Shown: positions 48,475 to 59,322 of the stretch, piece after piece
Layout: every line of letters starts with the position of its first letter
Numbering within the stretch: position 1 is the first letter of the stretch
Source: Salinispora tropica CNB-440
GTDB lineage: Bacteria; Actinomycetota; Actinomycetes; Mycobacteriales; Micromonosporaceae
Assembly: GCF_000016425.1 (NCBI RefSeq)
Contig: NC_009380.1
Span: 3,538,144 to 3,602,143, forward strand
DNA length: 64,000 nucleotides
Reading direction: 5' to 3'
The notes under the pieces: generated by a model
What the model was told of the DNA's origin: nothing
What the model saw: the letters and a program-made list of their open reading frames with translations, nothing else
The model's database searches: none
Position numbers and translations under genes: made by a program

Positions 48475-50249
48475 GGCAGCGGTGGGCGGCCCTGCCAGGA
48501 ACTGGTCGGCCGCCCACCTGAGGTCCTGGCGTACGACTCACTCGAAACATCCCGCGCAATGGGCAGGACCAACGCCGACGGGTGCTGCGGATCGTGCAGG
48601 ATCTCCCGCCATCCGGCTTGCAGGGCGGTGGCGGTGCCGAGCGGCTCACCGGTGCCGGGGTTGCGCGCGTATCGGGGATGAGCCCCACCGCAGACCTGCA
48701 CCCGCAGTCGGTGACCGGCGGCGAACCGGTGGGCCACTGGCCACAACGGCACCGCGACGCGGACTGCGCCCGTCGGGTTGGCCGCGAAGGCGGGTGGGCT
48801 GACCCGGACCAGCCCGTCGCAGATGTTCCAGGAGCGGCCCCGACGGTCCACGTCGCAGAGCCGCACGAAGACATCGAGGTACGGCAGCTCGCTTCGGACG
48901 AAGACCTCCGCCTCGACCGGTCCGATGACCTCCACCGCTGCCGGAAGCGCGGCGCTGGTCCAGGTCAGCACGTCGGGGCGGGCCTCGACGTGCCGGTTGT
49001 CGACCGGGCCGGCCTGCTGGGCCACCAGCAGTGGACCCCCCACCGACGGGGTGGGATCACCCGGGTCATACCAGAAGCCATCCGGGGCCGAGGCCGGAGA
49101 CGGCGCGGGGCGCAACCCGCCGCGCGGGTGCAGGTACCAGGGGGTTGGCGTGGCGGGGGGCGGCCAGTCCGGCAGCTCCCGCCAACCGCCGCCGGACCCG
49201 CCGACGTGCACGCGGACCGGGGCACGAGCTCGCCCCGGGTACCCACCCAGGTGTTCGTCGAGCCAATCCAGCCCGTCACGGAGCGCCGCGGCGAAGAGCC
49301 CCGGGCTGCCGTGCGTCCACGGCCCGACGATGAGCCGGGGCACGGCACCGGCGTCCCGCAGGGCCGCGAAGTCGCGCAGCTGGGCGGGGAGAAAGATGTC
49401 GTGCCAGCCACCGATCATGGCTACCGGGGCGTGCACCTCGGCGAGCCGGTCGCCGAAGACCCGGGCCTGCCAGTAGGCCGCGTCGGGGGTGTGGTGGCGC
49501 AACCACTCCTGGAAGAAGGGCACGGTCATTCCGGTAGCCACTCGATCCGCCTCGGCCAATGGCAGGTGGGACAGGCCGGCGGCAAGCCGGGGCTGGCCAC
49601 GCCGGAGTTCCCACTGCCGGGCGAGCCACCCGACGGTCTGCGCCTGGAGCAGTTCGACCCAGGTGAGCACGGTGTCCAGGGCGAAGGACTCACCCGGATA
49701 CATCGAGTCGCGGGTGCCGGAGGCGGTTACCACCGCAACCATCGCCCGGAGATCAGCCGCGGCGTCGGCGGCGACAGCCCACTGGACGAAGCCCTGGTAG
49801 CTGGCCCCGAACATGCCGAACGTGCCGTTCCACCAGGGCTGTCGGCGGAGCCAGTCGAGGGTGTCGAGGCCGTCATCGCGCTCGTGTACCAGCGGGTCGA
49901 ACTGGCCGCCGGAGCCACCGGTGCCCCGGCAGGACTGGATCACCACGTGATAGCCCCGCTCGCCGATGAGCCGGCCGAGCAGCCGCATCGGCCCACCCCG
50001 CCCGTACGGGGTGCGGATCAGCACCGTGGGCGCGGTCGTGCGGTCCGGGGCGTGGTGGTCGGTGCGCAGCGACACGCCGTCGCGAACCCGGACCGGGATG
50101 TCTCGGGTCAGCCTGACCCGGTGGGTACGCCGGGGCGGCAGGTGCAACACGGCGGCAGCCACCCGGGTTGCCAGCGCCGCGAGCACGGCCTCAGCCGTTC
50201 GCGCGGCGCGGCTCGGGGCGGGCGGCCCGGACCGCGTCTCGGTGTTCAC
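48471..50249 (-). CDS. CocE/NonD family serine hydrolase
   Basis: About 592 residues. N-terminal alpha/beta-hydrolase domain with the nucleophile in MFGASYQGFVQW, the acid in IGGWHDIFLP and the His in VGPWTHGSPG; C-terminal jelly-roll domain with VRVAVPLWPVAHRF. This is the X-Pro dipeptidyl-peptidase/cocaine-esterase family; substrate unknown. The start is uncertain: GTG 50249 is used here and overlaps the marR end; GTG 50186, 4 nt past the marR stop, would give a 571-residue chain closer to usual family starts. Likely in one operon with marR. Confidence 0.88.
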   Translation of the reverse strand: MNTETRSGPPAPSRAARTAEAVLAALATRVAAAVLHLPPRRTHRVRLTRDIPVRVRDGVSLRTDHHAPDRTTAPTVLIRTPYGRGGPMRLLGRLIGERGYHVVIQSCRGTGGSGGQFDPLVHERDDGLDTLDWLRRQPWWNGTFGMFGASYQGFVQWAVAADAAADLRAMVAVVTASGTRDSMYPGESFALDTVLTWVELLQAQTVGWLARQWELRRGQPRLAAGLSHLPLAEADRVATGMTVPFFQEWLRHHTPDAAYWQARVFGDRLAEVHAPVAMIGGWHDIFLPAQLRDFAALRDAGAVPRLIVGPWTHGSPGLFAAALRDGLDWLDEHLGGYPGRARAPVRVHVGGSGGGWRELPDWPPPATPTPWYLHPRGGLRPAPSPASAPDGFWYDPGDPTPSVGGPLLVAQQAGPVDNRHVEARPDVLTWTSAALPAAVEVIGPVEAEVFVRSELPYLDVFVRLCDVDRRGRSWNICDGLVRVSPPAFAANPTGAVRVAVPLWPVAHRFAAGHRLRVQVCGGAHPRYARNPGTGEPLGTATALQAGWREILHDPQHPSALVLPIARDVSSESYARTSGGRPTSSWQGRPPLP

Positions 50250-50703
50250 GGAGCGTGGCCCGGACGGCCGTGACGAAGCGGTGGACGGTCTCCAACTCGT
50301 CGTCGGTGAAGCCAAGCATCACCGCGTCGGTACGGTGGCCGAGCGGCCGGAAGAACTCCCTCGCCACCTCGGCGCCACGGTCGGCGTAGTGCACCAGGAC
50401 CTTGCGTCGGTCGGTGGAGGTGCGGTCGCGGCGGACGTGGCCGGCGCGTTCCAGCCGGTCGAGGAGCGCGGTGACCGACCCGGAGGAGAGGTCGAGGTGT
50501 TCGCCGAGGCGACCTGGGGTGATCGGGTCGCCGTGTAGTTCGGCGTCCATGACGGCGATCAGGGCCTGCAGGTCGGTGGCACCCAATCCGTGCAGGTGAG
50601 CGAAGGCGTGGCCGACGTGTTGGGCGTCCACCGCGTACCGCCGGAGTTCGTTGGTGATCTCCGCGATCAGGTGCTCGCGCCGGGTGTCGCGTCGCCGGTA
50701 CAT
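50191..50703 (-). CDS. MarR-family transcriptional regulator
   Basis: 170 residues with the MarR winged helix: LGEHLDLSSGSVTALLDRLERAG recognition region (about 79-101), then the wing DRRKVLVHYADRGAEVA. MarR dimers bind palindromes and respond to small phenolics or drugs. The ATG at 50703 has an AGGT-type ribosome site; an upstream GTG is possible. It is divergent from the MMPL exporter with a 17-bp palindrome between, so it probably represses exporter and itself. Confidence 0.92.
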   Translation of the reverse strand: MYRRRDTRREHLIAEITNELRRYAVDAQHVGHAFAHLHGLGATDLQALIAVMDAELHGDPITPGRLGEHLDLSSGSVTALLDRLERAGHVRRDRTSTDRRKVLVHYADRGAEVAREFFRPLGHRTDAVMLGFTDDELETVHRFVTAVRATLREHRDAVRAARPEPRRANG

Positions 50704-50775
50704 GCCGTGACCTGCCACGTCCCGATTTTCTCCTCGCCCTGGGGTTGTGGTTGCAGCATAACCGAGAGACCGATA

Positions 50776-50792
50776 ATCTCGTTTATCGAGAT
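50776..50792. promoter_or_regulatory. Palindromic operator candidate for the MarR regulator
   Basis: ATCTCG-TTTAT-CGAGAT, a perfect 6-bp inverted repeat with a 5-bp AT spacer, lies midway in the 155-bp divergent spacer between marR and the MMPL gene. Size and position match MarR operators. Confidence 0.7.
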
Positions 50793-50858
50793 ACTTGGCA
50801 ATCATGTAATCCCGGTGTGAGTCACCGAGCCGTCATCCCATCGAGCCGCGAGGAACCG

Positions 50859-52982
50859 ATGTCCGTCTTCACCCACGTAGCCCGGGGCAGGTGGGCCGCG
50901 TGGCTCACCGTGGTCGCCACGATCGTCCTCGGCGCCGCCGTCTTCGGGCTGCCAAAGCCCGACAACCCCGCTCCCGTCTCCGCCACCGGGCTCTCCGACC
51001 AGTGGCAGTCCACCCAGGTCGAACGGCTCCAGGAACAGCTGCCCGCCAACGATGTCCAACCGGCTCTCGTCGTCGTCAGCCGCACCGACGGCGGTACGCT
51101 CACCACCGCCGACCGGGAGACCGTCACCGGGCAGATCAGCGAACTACGCCGGTTCGCGGTCAATGGGCAGGTGCCACCACCGCAGATCGCCCCGGACGGC
51201 TCGGTCGCCCTGATCGCCGTGCCGCTGTCCATCGAGGGGCAGGAGCAGACCGTCGAGACCGTCGACGAGCTACGGGCCGCCCTGGCCGGCACTCCGGCAG
51301 CCCTCACCGTCGAGGTCACCGGGGCACCGGCCTTCACCACCGATCTGACCCGGGTCTTCGAGGGCGCGGACAGCACCCTGCTGGCGGTAACCGCCGCGGT
51401 GGTGGCGCTGCTGCTGCTGATCACCTACCGCAGCCCGGTCCTCTGGATGGTGCCGCTGGCGGTCGTCGCCGCCACCGAGCAGCTCACCCTGCGTGCCGTC
51501 GAGACGATTGTTCCGGCGGTCGGGATCAACCTGCAGTCGGGAGCCGTCACCGGCATCGCCAGCGTCCTCGTCTTCGGTGCCGCCACCAACTACGCGCTGC
51601 TGCTGATCGCCCGCTACCGGGAGGAGCTGCGCCGCGAAGCGGACCGCTTCGCGGCGATGCGGACCGCGGTGCGCCGCACCGCGGAACCCATCCTGGCCAG
51701 CGGCTCCACCGTCGTCCTCGGCGTTCTCACCCTGCTGCTCTCGGAGCAGGAGAACAACCGGGCGCTCGCCGTGGCCTGCGCCACCGGCGTCGTGCTCGCC
51801 ATGCTCTCCGCGCTCTTCGTACTCCCGGCCGCCCTGGTGATTTTCGGCCGTGGCCTGTTCTGGCCGTTCGTCCCGCGCCTCGGCAGCGCGGTCACCGAAG
51901 GACGCCTGTGGGGTCGGCTCGGTACCGTGGTCCTGCGCCGCCCGGCCTCCGTCGCGGTCCTGGCGACGCTCCTGCTGGCCGGGCTGGCCCTCGGCGGCCT
52001 CGGCATCCGGACCGGACTGTCGGAGACCGAGCAGTTCCGGGTCGAACCGGAGGCGGTCGCCGGAGCCGAGACCCTGGCGACGGCGTTCCCCGCCGGGACC
52101 ACCCAGCCGGTCGCGGTGCTCACCACTCCGACCGCCGTCGACGCGGTCACCGCGGCCGCCGCAACCGTGCCCGGCGTCGCCTCAGCCCGACCGGGTAGCA
52201 CCGGCACCACCGTCGCCCAGGTCGACGTGGTGCTGACCGCCGAGCCCGGCACCGCCGCCTCCGACCAGACGGTACGGGAGCTGCGCAGGGCGGTCGTCGC
52301 GGTGCCCGACTCCGCCCCACCCGCGGTTGACGGCGCCGGACCCTTCGAAGGAGCCCTGGTCGGCGGGGACGTCGCCGCCGGCTACGACACCGCCGAGGCC
52401 AACACGATGGACCTGCGACTGATCCTGCCGATCATCCTGCTGTTGGTCGCCGCCGTCCTGGCACTGCTGCTGCGCGGCCTGCTAGCCCCGGTGCTGCTGG
52501 TACTCAGCGTAATCGCGTCGTTCTTCGCCAGTCTCGGGGCGGCGTGGCTGCTCTTCGACCACGTCCTGGACTTCCCCGCGCTGGACAGCGGCGTGCTCCT
52601 GCTCGCGTTCGTGTTCCTCGTCGCCCTCGGGGTGGACTACAACATCTTCCTGGTCACCCGGGCCCGGGAGGACGCCCGCCACACCGGGACCCGCGACGGG
52701 ATGCTCTCGGCCCTCCGGGTTACCGGCGGCGTCATCACCAGCGCTGGAGTGCTACTGGCCGCGGTCTTCGCCGTCCTCGGCGTGCTCCCGCTGATCCTGC
52801 TCACCCAGATCGGAGTCATCGTCTGCATCGGTGTCCTGCTCGACACCCTGCTCGTCCGGACGGTGCTGGTCCCCGCCCTCGTGTTCCTGCTCGGCGACCG
52901 GTTCTGGTGGCCCGGCCGCCCGCCGGCCGTGGCCCACGGAGGAGCCTCGGCCATACCGGCGCCGGTCCCCGCCCACGACTGA
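50859..52982 (+). CDS. MMPL-family membrane transporter
   Basis: 707 residues with the duplicated RND/MMPL topology: one N-terminal helix, an extracytoplasmic loop (about 40-165), a bundle of five or six helices, then the same again. Each half has the central charged motif region: GAATNYALLLIARYREE and LGVDYNIFLVTRARED. Such proteins export lipids, siderophores or drugs; the divergent MarR gene favours drug or toxic-compound efflux. The ATG at 50859 has GAGGA 7 nt upstream. Confidence 0.92.
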   Translation: MSVFTHVARGRWAAWLTVVATIVLGAAVFGLPKPDNPAPVSATGLSDQWQSTQVERLQEQLPANDVQPALVVVSRTDGGTLTTADRETVTGQISELRRFAVNGQVPPPQIAPDGSVALIAVPLSIEGQEQTVETVDELRAALAGTPAALTVEVTGAPAFTTDLTRVFEGADSTLLAVTAAVVALLLLITYRSPVLWMVPLAVVAATEQLTLRAVETIVPAVGINLQSGAVTGIASVLVFGAATNYALLLIARYREELRREADRFAAMRTAVRRTAEPILASGSTVVLGVLTLLLSEQENNRALAVACATGVVLAMLSALFVLPAALVIFGRGLFWPFVPRLGSAVTEGRLWGRLGTVVLRRPASVAVLATLLLAGLALGGLGIRTGLSETEQFRVEPEAVAGAETLATAFPAGTTQPVAVLTTPTAVDAVTAAAATVPGVASARPGSTGTTVAQVDVVLTAEPGTAASDQTVRELRRAVVAVPDSAPPAVDGAGPFEGALVGGDVAAGYDTAEANTMDLRLILPIILLLVAAVLALLLRGLLAPVLLVLSVIASFFASLGAAWLLFDHVLDFPALDSGVLLLAFVFLVALGVDYNIFLVTRAREDARHTGTRDGMLSALRVTGGVITSAGVLLAAVFAVLGVLPLILLTQIGVIVCIGVLLDTLLVRTVLVPALVFLLGDRFWWPGRPPAVAHGGASAIPAPVPAHD

Positions 52983-52989
52983 TAGCCCT

Positions 52990-53028
52990 CGTCTCGGGCG
53001 TCACGGCACCGGCGTGGCGCCCGAGACG
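52990..53028. terminator. 16-bp stem-loop between convergent genes
   Basis: CGTCTCGGGCGTCACG pairs with CGTGGCGCCCGAGACG with one G-U pair and a 7-nt loop. It fills the gap between the MMPL stop and the lytic transglycosylase stop. Confidence 0.8.
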
Positions 53029-53862
53029 TCAGTAGCCGAGACACACGCACTCGGTCATCAGAGCGCGGACGTTACCCACATACCGTGGATTCGGGATGGT
53101 GATCGGGCTCCCCTCGCTCGCCACCGCGGCGTGGCCGTAGTTGTAACTGGCGATCACCGCGTTGAGCAGGCACGAGTTCAGCTCCGCCGAGCACAGCGCG
53201 GCGTCCAGCCGGTAGTCGCCGTCGAAGTACAGGTCGCCGATGTACTTGGTCAGCCAGGCCAGGTAGTTCGCGCCGAGATAGGCGTTGTCGCGGTGGTCCC
53301 ACACGTCGTAGCTCTGCCCAAACCGTTGGTTCATCCAGTCGGCGGTCGCGGGCATCACCTGCATCAACCCGATGCCGCCGTCACAGGCGACGATCGTGGA
53401 CTGCCAGCCGCTCTCCTGCCACGCGGTCGCCTTCACCAGGGCCGACGGGATCCGAATGTCGGGTGCTGAGGTCGGCCAATACGTCTTCGCTGCGGCGTTG
53501 GCAAGTGCCGCCTTCACCTGAGCGCGGGAAGCCGGCGTGCCCTCGTGGCGGGGTGGGCAGTCCGTTGGTCCCGGCTTCGGCGGCGGAGGTGGAGCCTGCG
53601 TCTCCTGTGCGGGCTTCGCCGCCGCTGGAGACGGCGTGGCGGCGGTGGGCTTCGATGTCGGCCGAACGCTGGGGGAGGCGCTACGGCTCGGCGCGTCACC
53701 CAGCTCCGCCCGCGCGGAGGGGGTGCCCGTCGCAGTCGGCGACGCTTCCGTGGTGCTGGTCTCCGCCATCGGTTCGGCCTTCCCCTGGACCCGCTCCCCC
53801 GCACACCCCACGGTGAGCAGCACCACAGCGAGCGCTCCCACGCCGATCCGGAGCACCTTCAT
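53029..53862 (-). CDS. Lytic transglycosylase lipoprotein
   Basis: 277 residues. Signal sequence with lipobox LLTVGC (Cys about 20), a Ser/Thr/Pro-rich linker (about 30-105) spanning the wall, and a C-terminal SLT domain with the catalytic Glu in TAWQESGWQS, then GIGLMQVMPATADWM and ASYNYGHAAV. Cleaves peptidoglycan glycan strands. Two Cys near the end (CVCLGY) and two in LCSAELNSC may form disulfides. The ATG follows GGAGGGGG. Confidence 0.93.
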   Translation of the reverse strand: MKVLRIGVGALAVVLLTVGCAGERVQGKAEPMAETSTTEASPTATGTPSARAELGDAPSRSASPSVRPTSKPTAATPSPAAAKPAQETQAPPPPPKPGPTDCPPRHEGTPASRAQVKAALANAAAKTYWPTSAPDIRIPSALVKATAWQESGWQSTIVACDGGIGLMQVMPATADWMNQRFGQSYDVWDHRDNAYLGANYLAWLTKYIGDLYFDGDYRLDAALCSAELNSCLLNAVIASYNYGHAAVASEGSPITIPNPRYVGNVRALMTECVCLGY

Positions 53863-53918
53863 GTTTCCCCCTCCGACCGACGCAAGATAGCAGTTGTCGA
53901 TGCCTACCCGCCGTCCCA

Positions 53919-55334
53919 CTACCCGCCGGAGACACTCTGCGGCGGGCGCGGGTAGGGCTCGGTCGCCGCCGGCGAGTCGACGGCGTCCGCAGCCATACCG
54001 ACCGCCCGGTCCCGGGTCAACCACGCCACCATGAACACGGCCGTCCACGCCACCCCCAGTAGCACCGCGGAGAGAGCGCTGCTGGCGGTGCTCAGGCCGA
54101 GGTACAGCCGGGCGCCACCGACCCCCACCACCCCAACGGCAGCGCCGGTCCACGCGGCGACCGCCACCGGCCAACGGGCGCCCCGGGACAGCAGCCACGC
54201 GAGGGTGCACAGACTGGCAGCGACCACAGCGGTCTGGTTCGGGAACAACACCGGCGGGCCGGAGCGGTCGGGTCGAACCACGTCGACGGCGACCGCCAGC
54301 ACCACCAACGGCACGCACGCGCCGACGGTGCCCACCACACTGAGTAGGTCAGCCTGCCAGGGCCGCTGCCGCCAGGCCACCCCCGCCGCCACCACCGACA
54401 CGAACAGGATCACCACCGGGCCGCGCAGCGCCGAAACCGCGGCCAGCGCCACGTCCACCGCCTCCGGCGTACGGCGCGCGGCGAACCAGTCGGCGACGGT
54501 GCTGTCCACCAGCGACAACCCGCTGCGCCGGACCACCGCGCCGAACCCCCAGGCGACGGCGAGCCCCGCCAGGAACAGCAGCAGCAGGCCGGCAACCAGG
54601 TTCAGCAACAACGTCCACCCCGGGCCGAGAGCACGGGTGAGCAGGCCGAAGAGCGCCCCGTACCGGCGGGACAGCCCCCGCACCGGGGGCAGCGCGCCGG
54701 CCCGGGACAGCAGTGCCCGTACCGGATCCGGGTTCCGACCCAGCCAGCGCCCGGCCAGCAGCACCGCCAGCACCGCTCCCAGCAGCACCAGGACCGCGCC
54801 CGTGGCCCGGCCGAGCAGGTGCGAGACCGTCTCGTACGACTCGCCGGCCAGGTTTCCGACGATCACCGAGCCACCCACCCAGGTCACCACCCCACCCAGG
54901 TTCCAGGGAGCGAACCGTCGGTACGGCATCTGCCCCGCCCCGGCCAGCCGGGGCACCAGAGTCCGGGCGAAGGCCACCCAGCGAGCGGTGAAGACTCCCC
55001 GCCCCCCCAGTTTTCCGAGCATCGCGTCCGCGCGGCGCCACCGGTGTGGCCCGATGTGGGCGCCGAACCGGCTGGCGCGCAGCCGGGGCCCGTACCGGCG
55101 ACCGGCCCGGAAGGCCACCGCGTCTCCCAGCACACCCGCGGCGATCATCACCAGCAGCGCCGGCCCCAGCGGTAGAGTTCCGGTGTAGGTGAGGAATCCG
55201 ACCAGGAGCAGGGTGGCTTCCCCGGGCATCAACAACCCGAAGATAAGCGCCGTCTCCGCGGCCACGATCAACGCCGCGACCAGCAGGATCAGCCCCGGTG
55301 GCAGTTCCTGCATCCGGCTCAGCAGCTCATACAC
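53919..55334 (-). CDS. DedA-PAP2 fusion membrane protein, PAP2 half mutated
   Basis: 471 residues, many helices. Residues about 1-200 are a DedA domain ([15 protein letters not shown], then [18 protein letters not shown]). Residues about 235-450 are a PAP2 phosphatase-like domain, but the signature residues are gone: no Lys before VVRP (353-355), PSGH is PNQT (365-368), and the last motif reads [13 protein letters not shown] where the family has a catalytic His. It is therefore probably not a phosphatase and may keep a transport or scaffold role in lipid-carrier recycling. The GTG start has AGGGG upstream. Confidence 0.88.
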   Translation of the reverse strand: MYELLSRMQELPPGLILLVAALIVAAETALIFGLLMPGEATLLLVGFLTYTGTLPLGPALLVMIAAGVLGDAVAFRAGRRYGPRLRASRFGAHIGPHRWRRADAMLGKLGGRGVFTARWVAFARTLVPRLAGAGQMPYRRFAPWNLGGVVTWVGGSVIVGNLAGESYETVSHLLGRATGAVLVLLGAVLAVLLAGRWLGRNPDPVRALLSRAGALPPVRGLSRRYGALFGLLTRALGPGWTLLLNLVAGLLLLFLAGLAVAWGFGAVVRRSGLSLVDSTVADWFAARRTPEAVDVALAAVSALRGPVVILFVSVVAAGVAWRQRPWQADLLSVVGTVGACVPLVVLAVAVDVVRPDRSGPPVLFPNQTAVVAASLCTLAWLLSRGARWPVAVAAWTGAAVGVVGVGGARLYLGLSTASSALSAVLLGVAWTAVFMVAWLTRDRAVGMAADAVDSPAATEPYPRPPQSVSGG

Positions 55335-55476
55335 CCGTGCCCCTGGTCACGAAGGCAAGCTTGCCAGCGGCCGATCGCAACTTACAGGCGTTTCGGTCGA
55401 GATCCGGGATACCCCGGGGATGACCCGGGATGACCCCGACGCCGCCCCGGATCGGCGCAGGCGGAAGGATGGAGGC

Positions 55477-57345
<1,869 letters not shown>

Positions 57346-57348
57346 GGC

Positions 57349-57397
57349 TACGCCGGGGCGCCGACACCGCGAGATGCGCGGAGGGCGCCCCGGCGTA
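57349..57397 (+). terminator. 14-bp stem-loop after typA
   Basis: TACGCCGGGGCGCC and GGCGCCCCGGCGTA pair perfectly around a 21-nt loop, starting 4 nt past the typA stop. Confidence 0.75.
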
Positions 57398-57402
57398 CCA
57401 GC

Positions 57403-57408
57403 TACCCT
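57403..57408 (+). promoter_or_regulatory. Candidate -10 element for the gene at 57415
   Basis: TACCCT ends 6 nt before the GTG at 57415, directly after the typA terminator, with no ribosome site. Fits a leaderless transcript. Confidence 0.4.
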
Positions 57409-57414
57409 CGGTGG

Positions 57415-58266
57415 GTGATCTTCGTCGGTCTCGACGCGCACCTCGACCGGGTGCCCGGCACCGTCTCGGCCTACCTGGCCCGCCTCGACGCCACCGCCCC
57501 CACCTGGATCCGGCACCCGGCCACCACCCACTATGCGGCCAGCACGATGAAGGTGGCGGTGCTGGTGGCGCTGTACCGCGCTCTGGAGGCCGGGCGCCTC
57601 GCTTCGGACACCGCCGTACCGGTGCGCAACGAGTTCGACTCGGCCCAGCCCGGCGCGGCCCGGTTCGGCTGCACCCGCCCCGTCCACAACGACGACGACG
57701 TCTGGGACCGGCTCGGCGGCACCGCCCCGCTACGCTGGCTGGCCGAACGCATGATTGTCCGATCCAGCAACCTCGCCACCAACCTGCTTCTGGACCAGGT
57801 CGGCCTGCCGGCCGTCGCCGACGTCTGGGCCCGGGCCGGGGCCCGGCACAGTGTCACCGGCCGCGGTATTGAGGACTTCGCCGCCCGTGCGGGCGGCATC
57901 ACCAACCTGATCACCGCCGCCGACCTCGCCGCCCTCCTGCGCGACCTGGCGCTCGGCGCCACCCGGCCCGGTCCACTGGCCACACCGGAGAGCTGCACCG
58001 CCATGCTCGAACTCCTCGTCGCTCAGGAACACCGCGAGGATCTCGCCGTCGGCCTGCCCGTCGGCGCCCGGATCGCCCACAAGAACGGCTGGGTACGTGG
58101 TGTGCGGCACAGCGTTGGGGTCGTCTATCCCGACGACGCGCCCCCGTACGTCCTCGCCGTCTGCACCACCAACGACGACCCCGACCACAGCCCGGACGAG
58201 GACGCCTGTCAGCTCATCGCCGACATCTCCGCCCGCGCCTTCGCCCGACGTCACCAGCTCGGCTGA
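57415..58266 (+). CDS. Beta-lactamase-fold serine hydrolase without signal peptide
   Basis: 283 residues of the class A beta-lactamase/penicillin-recognising fold: SxxK as STMK (about 43-46), an SxN motif SSN in MIVRSSNLATNLLL (about 118), and KNG in AHKNGWVRGV (about 222) where KTG is usual. There is no signal peptide; the frame starts directly at the fold. It is probably a cytosolic esterase-like relative rather than a secreted lactamase. The start is set by the leaderless promoter and the terminator just upstream. Confidence 0.82.
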   Translation: MIFVGLDAHLDRVPGTVSAYLARLDATAPTWIRHPATTHYAASTMKVAVLVALYRALEAGRLASDTAVPVRNEFDSAQPGAARFGCTRPVHNDDDVWDRLGGTAPLRWLAERMIVRSSNLATNLLLDQVGLPAVADVWARAGARHSVTGRGIEDFAARAGGITNLITAADLAALLRDLALGATRPGPLATPESCTAMLELLVAQEHREDLAVGLPVGARIAHKNGWVRGVRHSVGVVYPDDAPPYVLAVCTTNDDPDHSPDEDACQLIADISARAFARRHQLG

Positions 58267-58321
58267 GCCGGGCCGCCGCCGCTTCGACGGGTGGACCCGC
58301 TCACCCCGGCCACGGTGTAGG

Positions 58322-59119
58322 TCACTCCAGCAAGCGCGCCCGCAAGGCCGTCACCAGTTCGTCGTCCACCCCGAGCCCGTAACGCAGGTACGACCCGAAC
58401 GACCCGTACACCCGCCGCGCCTCGTCGTACCCGGCGTCGAGGTACTCGTCACGTACCTCCAGCACCGGCCGCACCACGGTGACGTCCAACTCCGGGCTCC
58501 GCCGACGCATCGCGGCGAGGAGCACCTCCCGCAGGCTCTCGGTGAGCGCGTTGTTGGCGAGGTAGTCCGCCCGGATCGTGGCCTCGTCCACCCCGAGGGC
58601 GTGCAGCAGCACCGCCGTCAACCAGCCGGTGCGATCCTTGCCGGCCGAGCAGTGGTAGAGCAGGGGCAGGCTCGCCGCCTCCGCTGCCAACCGCACCGCC
58701 GCACCGTAGCCGGCCCGCGCCGACTCCCCGGTCACGAACCAGCGGTAGATGGATCGCATCGCCGCCGGAGTGCCCTCCTGTGCCAGTTCCTCGTACGCGC
58801 TGAGGTCGTGACCGAGCAGCACCGCCGACACGTAGGTGAAGACCGGATGGGCAGCGTCGTGCACCGGCAGGTGCACCACCCGGGGTTCTCCCGGCAGCCG
58901 GTCCGGCGGGGCCACCGCCGCCTCCGCGGCGTCCCGCAGGTCCACCACGCAGGCCGGCGTCAGCTTCGCCAGCACCGGTAGGTCCTCGTCAGTCAGCCGT
59001 CCCAACGCCGGGGTACGCAGCAGCAACCCCCGGCGTACCCGACGACCCTCCGCACCCACCAGCCCGCCGAGGTCACGTGCGTTGGGCGCGCCCACCAGCG
59101 CCAGATCCCGGCCGGTCAT
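58322..59119 (-). CDS. Tyrosine/serine protein phosphatase
   Basis: 265 residues. The P-loop HCSAGKDRTG (about residue 150-159) is the CX5R motif of the PtpB-like dual-specificity phosphatases; the N-terminal PNARDLGGL and the VVDLRD Asp are also typical. Related proteins dephosphorylate signalling proteins or phosphoinositides. The ATG at 59119 has GGAG 8 nt upstream. Convergent with the beta-lactamase-fold gene; no operon partner. Confidence 0.9.
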   Translation of the reverse strand: MTGRDLALVGAPNARDLGGLVGAEGRRVRRGLLLRTPALGRLTDEDLPVLAKLTPACVVDLRDAAEAAVAPPDRLPGEPRVVHLPVHDAAHPVFTYVSAVLLGHDLSAYEELAQEGTPAAMRSIYRWFVTGESARAGYGAAVRLAAEAASLPLLYHCSAGKDRTGWLTAVLLHALGVDEATIRADYLANNALTESLREVLLAAMRRRSPELDVTVVRPVLEVRDEYLDAGYDEARRVYGSFGSYLRYGLGVDDELVTALRARLLE

Positions 59120-59322
59120 GCCGGTGCTCCACACCGCCGGCGGGCACCACTGGCCCGCCCCACACCCGCCTCAATGGTCCACTCGTCCACGCAGCCCCCA
59201 ATCGCCCGCCGGTCCCCTCCAGGGTGCCCGAGAACGATCACGGCGGTATACCCCGTCACGGCCGGCACCCGCTATGACGGGCCGTTGCGCCGTGGAGTTG
59301 GACCCGGCTCCGACGTCGGTCC

